Source of the DNA: DATFVA01 sp963774455
GTDB taxonomy: Bacteria; Bacteroidota; Ignavibacteria; Ignavibacteriales; Ignavibacteriaceae
DNA length: 64,000 nucleotides
Assembly (NCBI GenBank): GCA_963774455.1
Contig: CAVZFD010000005.1
Span: 1,116,001-1,180,000 of the forward strand
Direction of reading: 5' to 3'
Shown: in pieces, positions 26,311 to 34,398 of the stretch
How positions within the stretch are numbered: the stretch's first letter is position 1
How the letters are laid out: every line of letters starts with the position of its first letter
The notes under the pieces: generated by a model
What the model saw: the letters and a program-made list of their open reading frames with translations, nothing else
Told to the model about the DNA's origin: nothing
Database searches by the model: none
Made by a program: the position numbers and the translations under genes

Positions 26311-26365
26311 TCGGCCTCATCTCGGCCACTCTTCGGCCACTCTTCGGCCTCATTTCGGCCTCCAA
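26311..26365. repeat. Five 11-base tandem units with core TCGGCC
   Basis: TCGGCC begins at 26311, 26322, 26333, 26344 and 26355, exactly 11 bases apart. The five spacer bases are TCATC, ACTCT, ACTCT, TCATT and TCCAA. One helical turn per unit puts all cores on the same DNA face. TCGGCC contains the palindrome GGCC. Confidence 0.85.
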
Positions 26366-26555
26366 CTACTACCTAAACCCATCCTGTTAATGGTCCAGTC
26401 GGGGTATGGAAGGAACCAGCTTTTATCTCAATGCTACTTTCATCAATTCTATTCTTTAATAATTGCAGTGTTCACTTCATAGAACAATGATTCAGGTAAC
26501 AAAAAAAAATTCTGCATGTTGTAAAAAGTTTGCCTATGCTGTCTCACAGGCAGTC

Positions 26556-26571
26556 TATAAAGGCCTTTATA
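26556..26571. repeat. Perfect 16-base palindrome upstream of purF
   Basis: TATAAAGGCCTTTATA reads the same on both strands. It is about 170 bases before the purF start. A dimeric regulator could bind it; as RNA it would form only a weak hairpin because there is no loop. Confidence 0.6.
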
Positions 26572-26631
26572 TATTCATCAAAGTTCCATTAGTAACGGTA
26601 CTTACGGTATAAATTATGGTATATTCTTCAG

Positions 26632-26656
26632 GGTACTTCAAATAGTACCTTTTTTA
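26632..26656 (+). terminator. Terminator-like hairpin upstream of purF
   Basis: Stem GGTACT/AGTACC (26632-26637 and 26644-26649) with loop TCAAAT, followed by TTTTTTT and further T-rich sequence. No gene ends nearby on the plus strand, so it either terminates a small RNA or attenuates purF transcription. Confidence 0.7.
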
Positions 26657-26743
26657 TTTTTTGATATCGCTCTATTTTTCTTAAAAAAGATTTAATAATT
26701 GCTTAAATTTGCACTTCCCTTTAATAAATAGGTTAAGAAATTG

Positions 26744-28222
26744 ATGAAGATACAATCGGAAAAGCCGAAATGTTTTTGCGGAGTTGTCGGCATTTACGGA
26801 ACTGAGAATGCCTCATTGAATACGTATTACGGACTGCACGCGCTTCAGCATAGGGGTCAGGAGGCATGCGGGATTGTAACCAGGTCAATGAACGAAAAGG
26901 GACATTCGATATTCAATATTCATAAGGGAGAAGGACTGGTCTCAGAGGTTTTTGCTGATCCCAAAATTTTCAACAGCCTTCCCGGAACGATGGCAATAGG
27001 ACACAATCGTTATTCTACGACAGGATCTTCAAAGTCTGTTAAAAATATTCAACCTTTTGTTGTGAACTACAGGCTCGGCAATCTTGCAGTTGCTCATAAC
27101 GGCAACCTGACGAACGCTAAAGAATTGCGGGAGGAACTGGTAAATGAAGGTGCTATCTTCCAGACAACAAGCGACACCGAGGTGATCCTTCACCTGATTG
27201 CAAGAAGCAAGCTAAACGACCAGGTGGAACAGATAAGAGAAGCACTGCAGCGGCTTGAAGGTGCGTACTGCCTTACTATCCTGACAGACGATAAAGTGAT
27301 TGCCGCAAGAGATCCTTACGGCTTCAGACCTCTCTCGATAGCCAAACTGAACAATGCATTCGTTGTTGCATCAGAAACCTGTGCATTTGATCTATTAACT
27401 GCTGAATTCAGACGTGAAGTAGAGCCCGGAGAACTGATTGTAATTGACAAGGAAGTTTACGAGAGCAATAAAATAAAATCATTTCGTATAAAACCGGACC
27501 ACTACCCGAAGAAACACTGCATCTTTGAATACATCTATTTCTCAAGACCCGACAGTTTCATATTCGGACATAACGTAGATAAGATGAGAAGAAGACTCGG
27601 AAAGATCCTTGCGAAGAAATATCCCGTTGTTGATAAGGATGGAGACAAAGTCATCGTTATTAGTGTACCTGACAGCTCAAATACCACGGCGCTAGGCTAC
27701 CAGAGTCAGCTTGAAAAACAGGGAGTAAATTCAAAACTTGAAATTGGATTAATAAGAAGTCATTATATCGGTAGGACATTTATTCAGCCGGGACAGGAAC
27801 GGCGTGAACTTGGAGTACGATTTAAATTTAATACGGTTAAGGGTGTACTTGAAGGACGAACCGTTGTAATGGTGGATGATTCAATAGTAAGAGGCACAAC
27901 TTCCAAACAGCTTGTAAACATGATAAAAGAGGCTAATCCCAAAGAGATACATATCAGGATATCTTCCTCTCCCATTAAACATCCTTGCTTCTACGGGATG
28001 GATTTTCCCAGCAGGGAAGAGCTTATTGCAAACCAGATGCATGGAAACATAGAGGAAATTCGTAAATATCTCGGAGTTGACAGTCTTGAGTATATGACTA
28101 TTGATGAAATGCTTGAGGCAGTATCTGAGGCAGATTCTGAAAATTTCTGTACCGCCTGCTTCTCGGGCGAATATCCTACAATAGTTGATAAAAACTTCAA
28201 AAAGGAGATATATGAATTATAA
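26744..28222 (+). CDS. purF: Amidophosphoribosyltransferase
   Basis: A 492-residue enzyme catalysing the first step of purine synthesis (PRPP plus glutamine to phosphoribosylamine). The nucleophile is Cys12 (CGVVGIYG) after an 11-residue propeptide. Glutaminase motifs are GIGHNRYST-like (AIGHNRYSTTG) and HNGNLTNA. The PRPP loop is VVMVDDSIVRGTT. Cysteines in KKHC, HPCFYG and NFCTACFSGEY match the positions of the four Fe-S ligands of the Bacillus-type enzyme, so an oxygen-sensitive [4Fe-4S] cluster is inferred. TTG at 26741 precedes the ATG. It overlaps the next gene by 11 bases. Confidence 0.96.
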   Translation: MKIQSEKPKCFCGVVGIYGTENASLNTYYGLHALQHRGQEACGIVTRSMNEKGHSIFNIHKGEGLVSEVFADPKIFNSLPGTMAIGHNRYSTTGSSKSVKNIQPFVVNYRLGNLAVAHNGNLTNAKELREELVNEGAIFQTTSDTEVILHLIARSKLNDQVEQIREALQRLEGAYCLTILTDDKVIAARDPYGFRPLSIAKLNNAFVVASETCAFDLLTAEFRREVEPGELIVIDKEVYESNKIKSFRIKPDHYPKKHCIFEYIYFSRPDSFIFGHNVDKMRRRLGKILAKKYPVVDKDGDKVIVISVPDSSNTTALGYQSQLEKQGVNSKLEIGLIRSHYIGRTFIQPGQERRELGVRFKFNTVKGVLEGRTVVMVDDSIVRGTTSKQLVNMIKEANPKEIHIRISSSPIKHPCFYGMDFPSREELIANQMHGNIEEIRKYLGVDSLEYMTIDEMLEAVSEADSENFCTACFSGEYPTIVDKNFKKEIYEL

Positions 28223-31200
28223 AACGGGGCTAACAATTATCCTGTCTCTTTTAGTTAGTTCGCTTCTGTTTCCTCAATCAACTTATTTTATAAAATACAA
28301 AGACTACGTTTCCAAACCGGAAATAGAAAGTAAAATTCAAACTCAGCAGTATCTTCCTTCAGGAAAATCATTCAGTTTCTCAAACCTCTCTCCCAAAGTA
28401 AATTATCTTGCTAAAGGAATAGCAAAACAGGATGAAGTACTTGGACGCATCATAAAAATTACTTTTAATAAACCAGTTGATGAATCTTCATTCGTGGCCC
28501 TTCAGAATGAAGATCCTTCAATCGAATATATCCAGTCATCTAAAATTTATAAGATGGATATGACTCCGAATGACAGTCTTGTTTCACAGCAATGGGGACT
28601 GGAAAAGATAAAAGCATTTGAGGCCTGGGATATTACAGAAGGAGCAGATTCAGTTTTGCTGGCAATAATAGATACAGGAATTGATTACCTGCATCCTGAT
28701 CTTCACAATAAGATAAAGCTTAATCCCGGTGAGATTGGTACTGATTCAAACGGACACGATAAAAGGTCAAACGGAATTGATGATGATGATAACGGCTTCA
28801 TCGACGATTACCAGGGGTGGGATTTTACAGACCGCGTAGGATTTCCTTTTGACTCTTCCGGCGGCGATTACCTGACCTGGGATAATAATCCGATGGATGA
28901 ATATGGTCATGGTACATACATTGCCGGTATCGCCGCAGCTGAAACAAATAATATTACAGGTATTGCAGGTACAGCCCCTAATATTAAAATTCTGAATCTC
29001 CGTGCTTTTGATCCCGGAGGTTACGGAGAAGAAGATGATGTTGCAGCAGCTATCCTTTACGCTGTCCAGATGGGTGCAAAGGTTATTAACATGAGTTTCG
29101 GTGATAATTCGTTTTCATTTGTATTAAGAGACGTTATAAGATACGCCTATTCAAAGAATATAGTACTTGTCGGTTCAGCAGGGAATTCAGGATCTGACGA
29201 GCCGCATTATCCATCGGGTTATTCTGAAGTAATCTGCGTCGGGAATTCCACACAGGAAGATTACCGAGCCACCAATTCAAATTACGGATCCACACTTGAT
29301 CTCATGGCTCCTGGCACCCAGATTTTTACAACAGCAATGGATAATGGTTATGCATTTGTTTCCGGAACATCGGCATCATCTCCCTTTGTTTCAGGTGCTT
29401 CCGCTCTTATCCTTTCCAGGAATTCTTTCACGAATGAGGAAGTGAAGCAGATACTGAAAAGTACTTCTGATGATATCGGAACTCCCGGCTGGGATATTTA
29501 TACAGGTGCAGGAAGACTGAATCTTTACAATGCACTTAATGTTGGTGCGCCTTCTATAATAAAATTTGAAAATCCGACCCAGGATTTCTCAACTTTCTCA
29601 GATTCCATTCAGATCACCGCGACTGTTCTGTCTCCTTACTTCGTTAACTATCAGCTTGATTATGGTTATGGTCTTAATCCTGACAACTGGGTATCGCTCA
29701 TTCCGGATGGCAGAAACCAGTTTGTCAATAAACATATTTATACACTTGACATCTCACAACTCCCTGACTCAGTTTACGGTCTGCGGATAGTTGTAAACCT
29801 CACAAACGGCAGAACCCTTGAAGAACGGGTTAACTTTAATATAATAAGGACAGCCCCGGAGGCTTTACTTGTAACGCTTGGACCGGCACTCTACGGTGAA
29901 AAAGCAACCGTACTTGCATCTGTATATACAAACCAGCCCTGCGTCACTAAAATGTTTTACAGAAAGTTGGGATCAGCCGGGAGTTTCGACTTTGTAACAC
30001 TTGACGGCTTCAATACCAATAATGAGTTTGTGAAAAATGTTCATTACGGATTTATACCTAAGCAGCTTGTTGAACAGAATTCAGTCTATGAAGTATACAT
30101 GCAGGCTGAGAATCTGGTGGGTAAAAAAACAACAGTTCTGAATCCTTCAGGACAGGATTCCATTTTCACGATACCTGTTGAATATAATGCAGATATGGCT
30201 GCTGAATATGTGCAGCCATACAGTCTGCCCAAGGGAAGCATCTATGAAGACCCTGTTAATTTCATAACGAATGATCAGAACGAGGTTTTATCACGCCAGT
30301 TTTATACCTCGGAAGACGTATATTATACTCTATATAAACTCAGTAATTATTCTTTCTCTCCCGTTGATTCAATAAAGAATAAGCTTCCTCGTGACGTTGG
30401 GGATTTCAATAATAACGGGAAAACTGATTTGCTTAGTTCGAACATCGGGACAGGTTATATAGATGAACAAACCTCTGAAGGCACATTTACACTTCAGAAT
30501 AAATTTATCGATTCGTCTAATACCTTCTGGCCTGCGCTTTCAGATGATCTCGACGGAGATGGGAAACCTGAAGTAATAGCCTTCGATCAGAATACCGACT
30601 CAACCTTGTCTGTCTGGAAGTTTGATAATGACCTGGCGCATACGGGGACAAAATTTCTAAGTAATTTTACGCCCGACAGGTACAACGGCAATCAATTAGG
30701 TCTGCCTCATTCTGTGGTCACCGATCTTGATAATGACGGACACAAAGAATTCTGGATGATTGATGAGGACGGGGATATCTTCAGCTTCGAATCAAACGGA
30801 AGCGGAGGATACACTCCTTTTCTGCAGGATTCAACTTTCTTTATGTCCTCTGCAGAATTTCTTACTGCCGGAGATTTTGACGGTGACGGGCAGGAGGAAA
30901 TTGCTGTCCTGCTCCATTCATTAACTGCTTATGATATTGCTCCGTTTTACATACTTAACGTATATAAATATTCCGGAAATTCACTGCAGAATATTTACCA
31001 GGAAGGTTTCATTGATGCCTCAACTGAATTCAGCGGGGGAGGTACTTTTCGCAGTATAGATAATAGTATCCGTTTTGCAGATATCGACAATGATGGAGTT
31101 GATGAACTTATCCTGTTCGTCTTTCCATATTCTTACATCTTTAAAGATGAATTTGGTGATGTTAAGATCATTTCTTACAAAGAAAATATAAATTCTAATT

Positions 31201-32444
31201 CAATATTTGTTGGTGATCTTAATAAGAACAATGTTCCGGAAGTTGCGTTCCCAACTCAAACAGGAATCCAGTTTATTGAGTTTGCTGTTTCAAATAAAGC
31301 AGGCACGCCATACAATCTTTCGGGATACAGCATGGATTCCGTTTCAGTTCATTTATCCTGGAGCGGATCAGGGCAGTTCTATTATTTATACCGGGGACTA
31401 TCTGCTGATTCTCTTACCCTTATTGATTCATCAGGGACTAATGAGTTTAACGATTTTCAAATCCAGCCCCGAAAAGAATATTACTATGCAGTTCAGGGTT
31501 ATGATGTAACAAAACCCGACCCTCTTTCTAACCTAAGTCCTGTAATACAGGTTTATTCCCACAAACCGGGCAGCGTGATTTCTGTAATTAGCAGAACACG
31601 TAAGAACATACAGGTTACTTTTTCTGAAAGAGTAAATAATACTATTGAAAACTTAGAATCATTCCTGGTATCAGGGATCGGTTACCCAAACTCGGTTTCT
31701 CCTGCCAACCAGTATTCTTACGTGCTTTCATACAATGAGAATTTACCTATTGGCACCAATACATTAATTACGAGCCGCCTGAAGGATTTCTACGGCTCTC
31801 CCATTTCGATTGATACAACTATGTTTAATGTGGAATCAGTAAACACGCCTGATGAATTCTTCGTTAGTTCGTTTGAGATACTGGGTCCCTACAGGATCAG
31901 GATAGTCTTTAACAGGGATGTGAATCCAACGGAGGCAAAGAATCCTGTAAACTACAGCTTTGATCCGGCAAATAGTGTTACAAGCGTTGATGTTGATGCT
32001 TCAGATCCAAAGGTCATCTATCTTGACCTGAAGGGGAATAAACCCGTAGGCTCGATAGGGAAGGAGTACAGACTGAGGATTGTAAATCTCACCTCCACTG
32101 AAGGGATAATGATAAACTCAGGTGCCGGCAGCTACCTTGTATTAACCGGCTATGCAAAAGATCTTTCTGACGTTTACATATATCCTAACCCGGCAAAAGT
32201 TGCCTCGGGAAAGATGACTTTTGCAAATCTTCCAAAGAGGGCTAAGATTATAATCTGGAACCTTAACGGAATACGGATAAATGAACTGGATGAAACCGAT
32301 GGAAACGGTGGAGTAGATTATAATATGAGAGATGAATCCGGGCAAGAGCTTGGCAGCGGAATTTATATCTACCGAATCGTGCGGTTGGATGATTCAAATA
32401 ATGAAGTTGAAGAAAAGATTGGTAAATTTGCTGTCATAAGATGA
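28212..32444 (+). CDS. Large secreted subtilisin-like (S8) peptidase with type IX sorting domain
   Basis: A 1410-residue exoprotein. A signal peptide (about 1-22) is followed by an inhibitor-like region and an S8 catalytic domain (about 130-430) with Asp154 (IIDTGID), His233 (YGHGTYIAG), oxyanion Asn325 and Ser387 (SGTSASSP). Beta-rich modules follow, then FG-GAP/VCBS-like repeats (DFNNNGKTDLL, DLDGDGKPEVI, DFDGDGQEEIA), a fibronectin-III-like part, Ig-like domains, and a C-terminal type A sorting domain (VYIYPNPA ... GSGIYIYRIV ... KIGKFAVIR). It should cross the outer membrane by T9SS. ATG 28212 has AAAGGAG upstream. Substrate: extracellular protein, inferred. Confidence 0.93.
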   Translation: MNYKTGLTIILSLLVSSLLFPQSTYFIKYKDYVSKPEIESKIQTQQYLPSGKSFSFSNLSPKVNYLAKGIAKQDEVLGRIIKITFNKPVDESSFVALQNEDPSIEYIQSSKIYKMDMTPNDSLVSQQWGLEKIKAFEAWDITEGADSVLLAIIDTGIDYLHPDLHNKIKLNPGEIGTDSNGHDKRSNGIDDDDNGFIDDYQGWDFTDRVGFPFDSSGGDYLTWDNNPMDEYGHGTYIAGIAAAETNNITGIAGTAPNIKILNLRAFDPGGYGEEDDVAAAILYAVQMGAKVINMSFGDNSFSFVLRDVIRYAYSKNIVLVGSAGNSGSDEPHYPSGYSEVICVGNSTQEDYRATNSNYGSTLDLMAPGTQIFTTAMDNGYAFVSGTSASSPFVSGASALILSRNSFTNEEVKQILKSTSDDIGTPGWDIYTGAGRLNLYNALNVGAPSIIKFENPTQDFSTFSDSIQITATVLSPYFVNYQLDYGYGLNPDNWVSLIPDGRNQFVNKHIYTLDISQLPDSVYGLRIVVNLTNGRTLEERVNFNIIRTAPEALLVTLGPALYGEKATVLASVYTNQPCVTKMFYRKLGSAGSFDFVTLDGFNTNNEFVKNVHYGFIPKQLVEQNSVYEVYMQAENLVGKKTTVLNPSGQDSIFTIPVEYNADMAAEYVQPYSLPKGSIYEDPVNFITNDQNEVLSRQFYTSEDVYYTLYKLSNYSFSPVDSIKNKLPRDVGDFNNNGKTDLLSSNIGTGYIDEQTSEGTFTLQNKFIDSSNTFWPALSDDLDGDGKPEVIAFDQNTDSTLSVWKFDNDLAHTGTKFLSNFTPDRYNGNQLGLPHSVVTDLDNDGHKEFWMIDEDGDIFSFESNGSGGYTPFLQDSTFFMSSAEFLTAGDFDGDGQEEIAVLLHSLTAYDIAPFYILNVYKYSGNSLQNIYQEGFIDASTEFSGGGTFRSIDNSIRFADIDNDGVDELILFVFPYSYIFKDEFGDVKIISYKENINSNSIFVGDLNKNNVPEVAFPTQTGIQFIEFAVSNKAGTPYNLSGYSMDSVSVHLSWSGSGQFYYLYRGLSADSLTLIDSSGTNEFNDFQIQPRKEYYYAVQGYDVTKPDPLSNLSPVIQVYSHKPGSVISVISRTRKNIQVTFSERVNNTIENLESFLVSGIGYPNSVSPANQYSYVLSYNENLPIGTNTLITSRLKDFYGSPISIDTTMFNVESVNTPDEFFVSSFEILGPYRIRIVFNRDVNPTEAKNPVNYSFDPANSVTSVDVDASDPKVIYLDLKGNKPVGSIGKEYRLRIVNLTSTEGIMINSGAGSYLVLTGYAKDLSDVYIYPNPAKVASGKMTFANLPKRAKIIIWNLNGIRINELDETDGNGGVDYNMRDESGQELGSGIYIYRIVRLDDSNNEVEEKIGKFAVIR

Positions 32445-33013
32445 GATATTCCATAGAAGAAATATCAACGCCTTCAAATTTGCTGTCATTATTTCGACTG
32501 GTGATGGCGATTCCCTTCTGGTATTTATTTGATTATCTCGGCGATCCCGGAATGAGGGCAATCATCTTTACTGTTGTTATAATTGCTGCTCTTACCGACA
32601 TCCTCGACGGATATCTTGCAAGAAAATATGATCAGGTTACAGAATTCGGTAAGATAATCGATCCACTAGCCGATAAAGTGGCAATGGGCGCTATTATTAT
32701 AAAATTGTTCGTAATAGGGGAAATTACTCCTTATTATTTTATCATGATCATTGCCCGGGATGTTTTGATATTTCTTGGGGGGATTTTCCTCGCACAGAAA
32801 ATAGGGAGGGTTCTTCCATCAAATGTACTGGGAAAGGTGACCGTAATTGTTATAGGTATTGTGATTCTGCTAATTGTACTTGGCATTCCAAAAGATTCAT
32901 TGATATATTTATCAATTTACGGTCTGAGCATAATATTAATTTTTATATCATTCATAGGTTATGTTATACGTGCAATGGAGTTCTTAAAGCGGAAGAAATA
33001 TGAATCTGTTTGA
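32441..33013 (+). CDS. pgsA: CDP-alcohol phosphatidyltransferase (phosphatidylglycerophosphate synthase)
   Basis: A 190-residue inner-membrane enzyme of the CDP-alcohol phosphotransferase family with about five helices. The catalytic signature DG(x)2AR(x)8G(x)3D(x)3D is visible in DILDGYLARKYD through FGKIIDPLADK. It most likely makes phosphatidylglycerophosphate from CDP-diacylglycerol and glycerol 3-phosphate. It overlaps the subtilisin gene by 4 bases and ftsY by 14 bases. Confidence 0.9.
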   Translation: MRYSIEEISTPSNLLSLFRLVMAIPFWYLFDYLGDPGMRAIIFTVVIIAALTDILDGYLARKYDQVTEFGKIIDPLADKVAMGAIIIKLFVIGEITPYYFIMIIARDVLIFLGGIFLAQKIGRVLPSNVLGKVTVIVIGIVILLIVLGIPKDSLIYLSIYGLSIILIFISFIGYVIRAMEFLKRKKYESV

Positions 33014-33937
33014 AAATATAAACTTCTCAAAACTGAAGGATGGATTATCAAAAACCCGATCGAAAATTGTAAATACAATAAACGAGACGATAACCCGGAA
33101 AGCTGTTCTCGACGATAAAACTCTTGATGAAATTGAAGAAATTCTTATTACTTCTGATATAGGTTTTGAGACTTCAGAGAAGATCATCGAGAGTACCCGG
33201 GAAAGACTTCACAGAGAAAAGGATCGAAGTAAAATAAATGTTCTCGATTCTGTTAAAAAAGAACTTATTGAAGTTCTAAATACAGAAAATAAATCCAGGG
33301 GGAATAAGATTTAGAGAGATATAAACCCTACGTCATCTTAATCGTCGGTGTAAATGGGGCAGGGAAGACAACTACAATCGGGAAACTCGCCCATAACTAC
33401 AAAAAAGCTGGTCTCCGGGTCATAGTGGGTGCCGCCGATACCTTCAGGGCTGCCGCCAACGAACAGCTCGATATATGGGCTGATAGAGCTGGCGTAGAGA
33501 TAGTTCATAAAGGCAAAGGTGCCGATCCTTCATCAGTAGCATTTGATACCATCCAGCGGGCTGTAAAAGAGAAATACGACATAGTTTTGATAGATACCGC
33601 GGGAAGACTTCACAATAAAGCCCATCTCATGGAAGAATTGAACAAAATAAAGCGTGTTTCCGGTAAAGTTGTTAATTATGCTCCCAATGAAACTCTTCTT
33701 GTCCTGGATGGTACAACGGGACAGAATGCACTCATACAGGCGAAGGAATTCTCAAAAGTTACCGATATATCAGGACTTGTTATCACCAAACTGGACGGAA
33801 CAGCAAAAGGCGGGGTTGTATTCCAGATTTGCGCTAAACAAAATATTCCCGTAAAATACATAGGTATCGGTGAAGCAATTGATGATCTACAGACTTTTGA
33901 TCCCAAAATGTTTGTGTCTGCTATATTTGAGAATTAA
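33000..33937 (+). CDS. ftsY: Signal recognition particle receptor FtsY, interrupted by an apparent single-base frameshift
   Basis: The N domain (33000 to about 33305) is in one frame and stops at TAG 33312-33314. The G domain continues in another frame from about 33308 (DLERYKPYVIL) to 33937 with P-loop GVNGAGKTT, DTFRAAANEQL, LIDTAGR and TKLDGTAKGG. Joined, it is about 313 residues, a normal length for an FtsY without the acidic A domain. The frames differ by one missing base between about 33306 and 33312, because the second frame has a TAA at 33305. FtsY docks ribosome-SRP complexes at the membrane and is usually essential, so a sequence error or an unusual expression mechanism is more likely than gene loss. 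Confidence 0.85.
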
Positions 33938-33954
33938 GTACCAGGTTATGTACT

Positions 33955-34161
33955 ATGTTTATGAAAAGTCCCAGACATAAAATTTTTGATTATACCCCTA
34001 GATTTTATGCTCCGGAAACTGACCCACTAGAAAGAAAAAAACGTAAGTTAGGCTTTAGAACTCAAAGAAAACATATTTCAAGAAAAAAGAGTCCGATCCT
34101 CTGGATTATTCTTATAATCGCCATTTTATTTATCCTTGTCAAGCTTGGGAGATTCTTTTAG
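33955..34161 (+). CDS. Small basic single-helix membrane protein
   Basis: A 68-residue protein (66 if ATG 33961 is used) with a long, very basic N-terminal half (about 15 Lys/Arg in residues 3-46) and one C-terminal membrane helix (about 47-63, PILWIILIIAILFILV). It follows ftsY by 17 bases. The basic domain would face the cytoplasm near ribosomes or phospholipid heads. I know no named family; a role next to membrane protein targeting is only a guess from its position. Confidence 0.6.
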   Translation: MFMKSPRHKIFDYTPRFYAPETDPLERKKRKLGFRTQRKHISRKKSPILWIILIIAILFILVKLGRFF

Positions 34162-34398
34162 AAAATCCCAGGAAAAGACCCAATTTGGAGAAAATTTACC
34201 AAGTCTTTATATATATCAAAACCAGGGTCAGTTCATCCTTAGAGGTTCCAGCTAAACAGTTCATATTCCAAGCCAACGGTTATATTAGTTCCTTAGATAT
34301 GAAAGATTCGGGGGAGATAAGATTGAAAATACAAAAATAAGACCGAAATAATAAAGATGTGCTAGTTTACATAATATATATTATCGGATAAATGGGGC

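Larger units (their letters stand above)
26223..26743. other. Structured intergenic region between tRNA-Pro and purF
   Basis: About 520 bases with no believable protein gene. It contains, in order: a terminator after the tRNA (26254), a five-unit 11-base repeat (26311), a perfect 16-base palindrome (26556), and a terminator-like hairpin (26632) about 80 bases before purF. The stretch 26510-26660 could be a small RNA ending at that hairpin or a leader controlling purF. A TAAATTTG at 26704-26711 may be the -7 box of a purF promoter. Confidence 0.5.

Noticed and set aside
26311..26365. Short CRISPR array
   Set aside because: Units are only 11 bases long with five-base spacers and no cas genes, so it is a phased tandem repeat.
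26276..26482. 68-codon open frame through the 11-base repeat region
   Set aside because: Composition follows the repeat and low-complexity DNA, there is no ribosome site, and no domain is visible.
33296..33314. Programmed -1 frameshift in ftsY
   Set aside because: No X-XXY-YYZ slippery heptamer or obvious downstream pseudoknot is visible; a simple indel explains the data better.
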